A stretch of 64,000 nucleotides of DNA from Lineus longissimus. Taxonomy: Eukaryota; Nemertea; Pilidiophora; Heteronemertea; Lineidae. Each line of letters starts with the position of its first letter. The stretch's first letter is position 1. A program made the translations under genes and the position numbers. The notes under the pieces are model-generated. The model was not told the DNA's origin. It saw nothing but the letters and a program-made list of their open reading frames with translations, and did not search any database. The DNA is taken from NCBI RefSeq assembly GCF_910592395.1, contig NC_088322.1, forward strand, positions 6,753,431-6,817,430. Direction: 5' to 3'. Below are positions 55,851 through 64,000 of this stretch, one piece after another.

Positions 55851-57670
55851 ATGGCCTGTTTACCAAATCTCAAGGACAGTTTCCACAAAGAAGCTTCAGA
55901 GAAAGTTCAGTTACACTCAGTTCTAAACCAAGCAGCCATCATGGCAAGTAATGCTGAAGACGATGAGACCCTTAATTTCATACGATTAAAAGAAATGCAC
56001 AAATTGCAGAATCCAAGGAAAAAACGGCCATCCGATAGTCCAAGTAAGCAGAAGGAAAAACAGCAGAGAAGAAAGGAATCCGTCATTGCGATCAGCAAAG
56101 TTCGGGGGCACATTGAATTTTCTTGTGATACGTCGGAGGAGAAAACAATACTAATGAACAAAATTGACCATATCAAAATGATACTTGGAGGAGGCCGAAT
56201 TGCTAAGGTGAGCAATTACGCCCTACTGTCACAGGTTTTGGATTACTATGTAGAGAAGAATTTAGAGAAGGACATGACTAAGAGAAAGGAAGAACAAGAA
56301 AGGGCGAGTGACGTTCCACTCCCTGGATCGTACCATCATTGCAACGAAGACTCAACGGATGAGCCAATATTTTTGTGCACGCAATCCGCAATTAACAATC
56401 TTTTTAATCGTTTGCAGTTGCACAATTCTTCATGCTCCAAACCAATGTCTGTTAGTGGATTTGAAAATGAAGATGGACATGTTGGGACCATGGACTTCAC
56501 GTGTGAAGCTAAGGTCCATGCAATTCACTGGTACTCTTCTCCACGGATAGCAGGAGGGAAATTCTTAGTCGATGCTAGGATGCTACATGGACATATGAAC
56601 GATTATGTAAAGCTGCCAATATTGGTAAAATCGGGGACACTGCCCTCAACACATTTGTGGACTCCTACAGACAGAGTGTGCATACAGTTGCCGAGGAATC
56701 CCAGAAGGATGCTCTTCTGGAAGAGGTTGCATCAAGTGAGGTCATTGATGATGGCATTGACATTATGACAGACGCTCGCCACTGTTGGCGCAGCAATGCT
56801 AAATTCTCAGATGTTGTTTGTTTGGGTGAAAATAGTCACAAAGCTCTGCGGGTTGAAACAATCACAAAAGAAGATGACAAATGTTCTCAGCGCCATGAAA
56901 TGATTGGGACAAGAAGAATATATCAATATCTTGATGATGAAGCTGTACCAGTAAGAATTCATGCTCACGATTACAATGCCACAGTGGTGAAGTTCGTCAG
57001 AGAGGAAAGAAAACTAACTCGAAACGGGAACGACACATGGCACGCGACCAAAAATGTAGCAAAGAACATGAAGAAGAGAATAACACAGGGAGAAAAACGA
57101 GCCAAGTGGTACAAAAATGAACTATCCGACAAAGGTGCATCTATAAAAACTCATTTGTACTGGTCAATCAAAACTTGTAACAATTCTCCTGATCGACTTA
57201 GGGCAAGTATAGACAACATAATCCCACACTACCAAGGGGACCATCAAAACTGCAGTATGGAATCAAGATGCCGTAGTGATCCATTGTACGAGCCATCAAA
57301 GGAAAAGATCACCACCCCAAAAGCTGAAGAAAGGTTGAGGAAATACCTCCAAAGTCTTCCAATTTACAAATCGGCTCAGGATTACACAGCTTGCAAAGAA
57401 ACACATTACGTCGAATCTTTCAATAATATGTTGCTCATTTACCATGACAAGATGATTGGTGGCGTCGGTTTCAACAGATACAGGATGAACACCGAGTTGT
57501 CCATCCTGGATTGGAATGAGAACATTGACCGTCCTCGAACATCTGTGAGGCTCGTTGAAGAAGATGTAAATCACCCAAGAAGAATGACTGGGAAACCAGT
57601 TCATTCCAAAAAAACTTATTCATTTAGATCCATAATTTGGGAAGATTGGATTTCCAGATTTTACCAATAG
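55851..57670 (+). pseudogene. DDE-transposase-like protein, frameshifted
   Basis: The first frame (55851-56768) has a basic N terminus (NPRKKRPSDSPSKQKEK), a zinc-finger-like or helical part and GGKFLVDARMLHG. The second frame (open to 57670) carries the core: EVIDDGIDIMTDARHCW (first Asp), VRIHAHDYNATVVKFV (second Asp), NDTWHATKNVAKNMKK, and THYVESFNNMLLIYHDK (Glu), then LSILDWNENIDR. This layout is like a large, mostly uncharacterised transposase-like family of invertebrates and fish. The frames join badly at about 56600-56620, where a small deletion removes part of the link, so this copy looks broken. An unusual intron is the alternative. The superfamily name is not certain. Confidence 0.6.
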
Positions 57671-57758
57671 TCATGGAACACACCATGGAACCTAGTATTA
57701 TCTCAGACTATTATATGGACCAGACTTCTATTCATTACCAAGAGGAAAGCATTTTGCA

Positions 57759-58415
57759 ATGGACAACAGAGAGCCTTGGCATATTATGGTAACTGAGGAG
57801 CAACGAGAGACTGTGAGGGCACTTTTTAACCACTACAACTGGGACCTTGTTGAGATTGAAGGGAATCATGCTGGGAGTGAAAACATAGAGGACGTAAATC
57901 AAGAGCAACAGGTTGAAGGCAGTGACGATGAAGTATTAGAAGAGCAGCAGGTTGGACTTGTTGGAGAACTAAATGATGATGTGTTAGGAGCCATTCCACT
58001 AGTTGAAGATGTTGATGAGGATGGTGTTAACCCCTTGGAGGCTGATGAGGAAGTGGCAGCACCCGATCCCGCCCCACCCATACCACCTGTAGCTGGGGCT
58101 ATGGAATGCCAGGAGTGCTTTTGTTCTCCATGTGTGCTTCAGTTCCCTCAAGCGTGGTTTGGCAGGCAACATCAACCAAATGCGAGGAATAATGCAATTC
58201 GCAAAAAAAAGTACAAGTTATTCTGGAGGATGCTTGATCAAAGAGGGGCATGGTGGGATGAAAGATATGTTCTAAAGAAAGGACAGAGGGCCAGAGATGC
58301 AAACTTTACTGTCTGGAGTCGGAGGGAGGTAATGCCAGATTGCGTGATTGACTTTGTCAGAGGATTGTACCCAAATTTACCTGGGAGGCTATACATGGGT
58401 CACAGGTGGCAGTAA
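57759..58415 (+). CDS. P2X7 'ballast'-like domain protein, downstream partner ORF
   Basis: 218 aa from an ATG 89 bases after the previous stop, same strand. Residues 1-30 are helical. Residues 40-110 are very acidic with Pro at the end. A cysteine cluster CQECFCSPC (117-125) starts a basic domain with RKKKYKLFWRMLDQRGAWWD, then a C-terminal VMPDCVIDFVRGLYPNLPGR and YMGHRW. The cysteine cluster, the Y-x-x-x-W/F and the P-x-C-x-x-x-x-x-R-x-x-x-P-x-x-x-G-x-Y-x-G pattern resemble the zinc-binding cytoplasmic C-terminal domain of P2X7 receptors. No ion-channel part exists. It is probably a second gene of a mobile element, perhaps DNA- or RNA-binding. Confidence 0.6.
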   Translation: MDNREPWHIMVTEEQRETVRALFNHYNWDLVEIEGNHAGSENIEDVNQEQQVEGSDDEVLEEQQVGLVGELNDDVLGAIPLVEDVDEDGVNPLEADEEVAAPDPAPPIPPVAGAMECQECFCSPCVLQFPQAWFGRQHQPNARNNAIRKKKYKLFWRMLDQRGAWWDERYVLKKGQRARDANFTVWSRREVMPDCVIDFVRGLYPNLPGRLYMGHRWQ

Positions 58416-60196
58416 CGATTTTTATTGATTAAATCTCAATTCTGACTTTATTAGGAATATTTGGTGAATTCTATATTTAATTGATCTGTATATTATTTGG
58501 ATTACACATGTTTTAACACTCTATTACGACTGACATGACACAACTTACTGTTGAATTGTGGAATATTATCATGTTTTTCATACAAATAATAACTCTGTGG
58601 ATGTTTCTATGATGGATTTCTTGATATAGACTTTGGATAAAAACTTATCTATGAATGATTTGGATACACATTTGGATATTAGTACTGGAAATGAGAGATT
58701 TAGGTAGGAAATAGATATTTATGCATGCTCTCTTTACTAAGCATGCCTAATGGTATCCAAGCAGCAAGAAAACAATAATAATGTCACATGACATATTCTG
58801 TCAATCAAATTTCTAACTGATCTTTGAATTTGCCTATTTTTCTCAAACAAGTGTTCTTTTTGACTGATTGGGAATCCTACTACAAATCCTTTTTTGGTTA
58901 CACATACATTAGATATTCACGGAAAAGGGAATCATAGAAATTTTTTACATAGGGCAAAAAGTACTGAGTAAATCATGAAAACATCACAAATTATACAGGA
59001 GCTCTGTTTTTGAATTTGCCTGGCTGCCATTTAAATACTTTGCCCACACCCCCTCCTTTTATACCGTGGCTGTAGGTTTAAGCCTTTACGGAAATGTATT
59101 TTGGTACGAAACTTCACACGTTTATAGAAAAGATCAACGAGAATTTGTTCAAATGCCCTCATAACGATGAGTTCAACGGAATTTTGTCAAAACAACCTTC
59201 GAATGGAGTCAACTTTCTTTGCGAAATTGAAGCGACGACCTCATTATTTATCGTAATTTATGCAGATCTGAGTCCAGCTGATGGGTGATGTTCTGATTTG
59301 TGTTCAAACTATTGGAAACTTCGGAAATTAATTCTATTAGTTCTACTATTCTGCAGTATATTATAGCCATTGATGTTGACAGCTAAAAATTTCGGCTGTC
59401 ATAGTCATGTCAGTGGCTGTGGCTGTGCTCAGCTGTTAGTATTGGCCGTGACTTCTGTTATTTTAAAAGTCACATCGTAGTATGAATTCCACAGTTGCGT
59501 TACGCAGCAGGTGCAGCAATATGCTCCATCTTAGTGGCTTGCAACTTAGGCCTATTTTGTGTAGAAAATTTCGGCTGTCGTAGTCATGTCAGTGGCTGTG
59601 GCTGTGCTCAGCTGTAAGTGTTACCATTTTGGAGTCGTTGTGCCATAGTGAATTAAAATCTGTAGTTATTTATTAGAATGTTTAAGTAAGTGATGAAACT
59701 CCCAAGGTAATAATCGAGGACTAGAGATATAAAGTGCATGCCTCCTACAGTACGGTAAGCAATGATTGAAGTGTCGTCGATCAATTTGGAATATGCTGAA
59801 TAAGTGCAGGGATTCCTGTCCGGCATTCCATTTGTGAAGCCATTCACTGATTTAGGTCTCAATGTTGACCTTTCTCTGGTTGGGAGTTTCATCACTACCT
59901 TCACTATGGTTGTGCAGTACAAATTTTCGAATGGAATAGAATGCTGGGACCAGCTGGGAAGATTCAAGGACACCCCACACCCTATTTGATAGTACCTCAT
60001 CATCAAGTCCACATTGACATTTAGGACATCCAGTGTTGTCAATAATGGACCAGTTACAGCCACTCGGGTTTGTTGATTATAAACAAACTCTTTGTCCCCA
60101 GGTAAACATTGATCATGGACTAAATGTCCTACATGACCTTGATTCCAGGCCTGGTCATGTAACATGCTGGTTATTAATTTCAAACAGGCTTTGTGT
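58416..60196. other. intergenic; a 45-bp direct repeat and no clear gene
   Basis: Near-identical words (AAATTTCGGCTGTC, TAGTCATGTCAGTGGCTGTG, GCTGTGCTCAGCTGT) lie at 59388-59437 and 59564-59613, 176 bases apart. A minus-strand frame at 60213-59653 is open for 187 codons without an early ATG; I do not recognise its product. No terminal repeat for the element at 55.8-58.4 kb could be found by eye. Confidence 0.4.
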
Positions 60197-60360
60197 TCAG
60201 GGACCTTATTCACAAAAGATCCGTAACTTGCGCATCCGTAACCTTTAGTTACGGACCTCCTGCGATACCGTAAGATTTACGCTACGCTTTACTCACAAAA
60301 CGTTCCGTAGACCATCCTTATCACTAAGGATCTCCGCAAAGTTACGCATTCCGGGAAATC
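60197..60360 (+). mobile_element. probable left end of a Harbinger-type element
   Basis: Starts GGGACCTTATTCACAAAAGA and has several inverted and direct copies of CCGTAA and TTACGG, typical of Harbinger-like termini with subterminal motifs. The matching right end was not found in the window. Confidence 0.4.
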
Positions 60361-60550
60361 ATCGTTCCTGGAAAGGCCCGCATGCATTCTCCAATGCCGA
60401 TACCAACATTACGCGCAGCGATTGTTATGTAAAGAGATGACCGTTCTTTCGGAAAGTCGCAAGGCGATTGCAGTGAACATTCTACTACATGTACTTTGTT
60501 CCATTTAATGCGTATTCACTAACACTCCTGGCAGGGATACAACAGCCGTA

Positions 60551-60900
60551 ATGTCTGAGAAAAGAAAGAGAAAACCGAACTTTACAGAAAACGAAACTCG
60601 CCGGCTTTTGGAGCTAATTGAAGAACATTATGAAGTAATCTCTTCGAAATTTTCTGACAGTGTCACAAACGAGCGCAAAAAAAGTGTTGGAAGGATATTT
60701 GTCAGAGAGTGAATGCAATTTCACCATGCCACAGAGATATCGATGACATGAAAAAAAGGTGGGATGATTTGAAGACTCGGGCCAAGAAACGGGCGAACAA
60801 AGATAAGGCAGAGGACGCTAAGACAGGGAATGAGCCTCGTAGAACTGAAGATTTGTCAGATATTGACCGGAGAGTTATTGGTCTCTTGGGAACGACTTAA
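60551..60900 (+). pseudogene. Myb/SANT-like DNA-binding protein (Harbinger accessory type), frameshifted
   Basis: ATG at 60551: KRKRKPNFTENETRRLLELI, then a break in an A run at about 60676-60682. The second half is open to 60900 (NAISPCHRDIDDMKKRWDDL, KTRAKKRANKD). N-F-T-x-x-E and K-K-R-W-x-D-L-K are the marks of the Myb/SANT-like domain seen in NAIF1-type and Harbinger Myb proteins, which bind the element ends beside the transposase. One base shift separates the two halves. Confidence 0.65.
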
Positions 60901-61337
60901 GTTTTTGGGATTAAAGGAGGCTATGATACGGCTAACCCCACTCACTCTCAAGTACATGTAGAACCCACACCAAAACAATCCAAGGTTAGTCTACTAAAGG
61001 CATTATTTCCTCAAAGGAACTCAACTGTCGTTTAATTTCAATAAATTTTGAGCAAAACGAACAGAGAAAACAATTTAAAATTCAATCTAATGATTGAAAT
61101 TAATTACTGTTATGAGCCATTCAATTAAAATTGGCACTAACCTATGTTCACCCAACGAACATGGTAGGTTCAAGATGAATTTCTAAAATATTTTTCAGAT
61201 ATATCCACAAAGGAGAAATCAATCAAACATCTTTCTTTCCAGTCAAATGGAGGATGTTAGAGTGAGATATTGAAGTAATATTTAGAGTGCAGTATCAACA
61301 GATGCATATTGTATAAGTTTTCTTTAGATGGAAATAA

Positions 61338-61927
61338 ATGTGTTTGTTTGCCAATTCCTTTAGAAAGGGCCTGCCATTTTCGTTTCAGAGAGTTTCAGCG
61401 CCGGCCACTATCTCAACTCCATTGAGTGACCAAGAGCAGTCTGATGTGGAAGAGCTTGATGACCTAGGCCCAGAGAAAGAAATTCCCTTCAGTTTTGGCG
61501 CATTTCGACGACGTTCGAATTCTCCTTTCTCGGAACATGTCGAAGATGCAAGTGTTCCAAATACTTCAGCAGCAGTTGCCCAATCTCGAAAACGTGGGCG
61601 GAATTCGTTGTTAAAAGTGTTCCAGGTACTTCTTCACCTTCGTCTCAGCCTACCTCAAGGACGCGAAGCCCTGCTCCCACTGCGAATAATGTGACCTGTG
61701 ACCTGTTGTCAATTGAGAAGGAGAGGTTGGAGGTCGATAAAAAGCGACTTCAAATTGAAGTGAAAACTGCATCCCTTCTCGAAGAGCTCGTTCAAATTGA
61801 ACGAGAAAAGTTGGATCTCCAGCGGTCCAGCAGCAGTACAGTTTTAACGTTTGCGGCAGAAGAGAACCCTACGCAACCCGCGACGCGTCTTACTGCTAAA
61901 AATATTTTTGAATCCATGCAGATGTGA
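61338..61927 (+). pseudogene. C-terminal part of the Myb/SANT-like protein (acidic linker and coiled coil)
   Basis: 61380-61610 codes for an acidic, Ser-rich linker (DQEQSDVEELDDLGPEKE). 61690-61927, in another frame, codes for LLSIEKERLEVDKKRLQIEV and LLEELVQIEREKLDLQ. That coiled coil commonly ends Harbinger-associated Myb proteins. At least one frame break lies near 61615. Confidence 0.5.
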
Positions 61928-62054
61928 CCATTTATGGACACATGTTCATATCGAAAGAATTCCACCTCAAAATCATACTGAATTGCATTTGTTTCAGTTC
62001 GTATAGGGAGGTTTCAGCTGTGGGTACATGGTTGACATTTTGGTATAGAGTTTG

Positions 62055-62573
62055 ATGAGCACAGGTGCAGACATTCAAACGGAAGTCCATTCTTTTAATA
62101 GTATAGATTTTATTCCCTTGACAACAACAGAGGAAACAGAAACTGATGTCACCACAATTGTCATTGCTAAAGATCTTCTTGCAAATCTAAAACCCGCCGA
62201 ACAACAACTCACCACAGTTGAAAATGTTACACTTGAACAAGTGAATGTTGCATTATGGCAGACATGCCAAACTTGCAAAACTACAGTTCAAGATATGCAG
62301 GCAACCACTTTCAAATGTTCCGGTTGCTCCATGCGACAACGCACATCTTCAGTTGTCCAAAATATTAAAGTCCAACTAAATGTTCTGCATGAAGACACAA
62401 CTCTCAAACTTACTGCAATGTACAAAATTGTCTTCCAGTTTCTTGAGGGTGAGGGGTTAAAGGTGACAGCAGATGTCACTAATGATCAAGTCGAAGAATA
62501 TCTCCTCAACATTGAAACCATTGAGCGACTAACATACAATGCTGACCACCATATCACCAGTTTCTCAACATAG
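62055..62573 (+). CDS. zinc-ribbon/OB-fold-like protein fragment
   Basis: About 172 aa from the ATG at 62055. Residues about 70-100 have two Cys pairs (CQTCKTT and KCSGCSMRQRTSS), about 16 residues apart. A predicted beta-rich part follows (NIKVQLNVLHEDTTLKLTAM, VFQFLEGEG). A zinc ribbon within or before an OB fold is the plan of the RPA1 C-terminal domain and of several uncharacterised OB-fold proteins of aquatic animals. The N-terminal OB folds expected in those proteins are absent, so this may be a last exon or a fragment. Confidence 0.45.
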   Translation: MSTGADIQTEVHSFNSIDFIPLTTTEETETDVTTIVIAKDLLANLKPAEQQLTTVENVTLEQVNVALWQTCQTCKTTVQDMQATTFKCSGCSMRQRTSSVVQNIKVQLNVLHEDTTLKLTAMYKIVFQFLEGEGLKVTADVTNDQVEEYLLNIETIERLTYNADHHITSFST

Positions 62574-64000
62574 ATGACCTGATCAATCAATCGCAACCAC
62601 AGTGGTCTCTAATTCTGTCATTCGTTTATTTTCATAACTTCTGGACTGCAAATTCACCCTGGCTAAAGAGCACTCCATCAAGCTGCAGACCAATCTACGA
62701 GCTGCGTCAACATCTTGCACCTATCTGCGTAAGAAATAGCGAAATCTCAGACATAGCCATATTCAAAGACAAAATAGGCCAAGAATCTATCATGTATGCT
62801 GAATTTCAACTGTTCATCTGGTAGCTAGATGTTTCCATTTATTTTGATTTATATAAGTTGTCTTGGTGAGTAGTTCACCTATTTTTATCTCAACCTTTCA
62901 AATATCATGCCAGTCTTGTTGTAATTTGTATCAACATCATAGACAACAAGACCAGCAAAATATTTGACAGGCCAAGATAAAAATATTACTATATTATATC
63001 TTCACCAAAGCAATATTTATTCATCAAAATAAACAGAAAATACCTTGCTACCCGACGAACAATTGAAATTTAGCATGACCAAGAGATACTTCACTTATTT
63101 CATCTTTAAATGTACCCCCTCTAATAATTCCGCAGGTCCCACCATTTTCTACAGAGATAGGCGTGCAAAATTTCAGGCAACTCGTAAACCCAGGGCTTCG
63201 TACTTGTACGTAATTTGCGTATTTTATACGTAGACAGAATTGGTTTCTACGCTCTACGTTTTTCTCCATGTTTGTACATAATTATTTTTCCTCAAAATAC
63301 GCTAAATAAATGTCAGAATACGTTTCTATAAAGTGTGTTCTACGCGTTTTTTTGGTGATTTGTACGTAACCCACCCCGTGCCCCCCACTCTTAATTCAGC
63401 CCCCTCCCTCCGACCCTTACAAGTATTGCCGACCTGCCGGAGTTTCCTGTGCCCGCGTGCTTTCTCCATGGTTACTCCATGTACTCAGCCTCATTTGGCG
63501 CGCTCCGAACTTCACCGACTGACCGCCGAACAATCCCGAGTCCGCCATTATCGCCGAGCGCGGTATTCCCACTATTCGCAGCAATGTGACAGGTACGCAG
63601 TCACCGATAATCTGGATTTCCCGATTTCTAAACGGAATCATGCCATCCATAACACCCCAGGTCAAGTGCATATTATGTGCAGAAGCGAATATCAGTCAAG
63701 ATTCTTTTTTTACAGCATGATGTTTGAAAATTCTTGGCTTGAATGGCACCATGTTGAACGCATGAGCGTATGTCAGTGATCCTGTGGCGTGTGCTATGTA
63801 GGCCTACATGCATTGACATGTACATTACATAAACATGCTTCTTGTCGCGTCATGTATGCATTGCATGTTCTTCACTTAGTAAGTTAGTTTGTAAGACGTC
63901 ATTGAATCATATGCGATACTAAGTATATCTGAACTTTTCATCAGTCGCCAGAATTTGCAGATCTTGACATTAATGATTCAATACACTTCTTTGGTGAACT
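62574..64000. other. right-end sequence; nothing recognised
   Basis: Short open frames occur (for example 63333-63779, plus strand), but none has a domain or splice context I can support. 62870-62900 and 62965-62990 hold a short inverted word (TTTTATCTCAACC and GGCCAAGATAAAAA). Confidence 0.4.

Noticed and set aside
59653-60213. 187-codon minus-strand frame
   Set aside because: It starts at a non-ATG codon inside the presumed Harbinger end and I recognise nothing in it. It is mentioned in the regional entry only.
1-64000. CRISPR arrays, operons, bacterial promoters
   Set aside because: The direct repeats found are minisatellites or transposon parts and the gene structure is eukaryotic.

Overview
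The window is metazoan nuclear DNA, most likely from a marine invertebrate (a lophotrochozoan, or an invertebrate deuterostome such as an amphioxus or hemichordate). The reasons are a long gene with many short GT-AG exons, a secreted large-lipid-transfer protein, and a dense mix of DIRS, BEL/Pao, LINE, tRNA-SINE, PIF/Harbinger and foldback elements. The species cannot be named from the sequence.

The main host gene lies on the minus strand from 38920 down to at least 8109. I resolved 29 exons by hand. Every splice phase is compatible, and together they give 1353 codons. The protein starts with a signal peptide and a vitellogenin/apolipoprotein N-terminal lipid-transfer module (exons 1-16). An amphipathic-helix-rich middle follows (exons 17-23). 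A LECT2 / peptidase M23-like domain is coded by exons 24-26, and a Lys/Ala/Pro-rich tail by exons 27-29. I have not met this lipid-transfer plus M23-like architecture as a named family, and it is one of the two best leads here. Exon 29 ends at a donor site, so the last exon is probably in or beyond the left end of the window.

The left 16 kb is dominated by two closely similar DIRS1-type tyrosine-recombinase retrotransposons in opposite orientation. Copy A is on the minus strand at about 1440-7999 and copy B on the plus strand at about 9384-15928. Both have inverted terminal repeats, an internal complementary region and gag, RT/RNase H and recombinase frames. Copy B looks intact and sits in intron 27 of the host gene. 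Copy A carries two frame-breaking homopolymer indels and splits a tandem repeat that contains copies of the exon 29 splice donor. The introns of the host gene also hold nested MITEs (18.4-20.9 kb), a 54-bp minisatellite (23.7-24.8 kb), a 96-bp triple repeat, a long foldback element ending next to a splice donor, and several tRNA-derived SINEs.

From 39 to 46 kb there is one long coiled-coil reading frame (minus strand, 42975-44249) and a head-to-head SINE pair. A decayed BEL/Pao LTR retrotransposon occupies 46317-53555, with a truncated LINE inserted in its pol region.

The right end holds the second lead: a two-gene unit at 55851-58415. It has a frameshifted DDE-transposase-like gene followed by an ORF whose C-terminal half resembles the cytoplasmic 'ballast' domain of the P2X7 receptor. 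After it come a Harbinger-like start with a broken Myb/SANT protein (60197-61930) and a fragment with a zinc-ribbon/OB-fold look (62055-62573). The last 1.4 kb holds nothing I can recognise.
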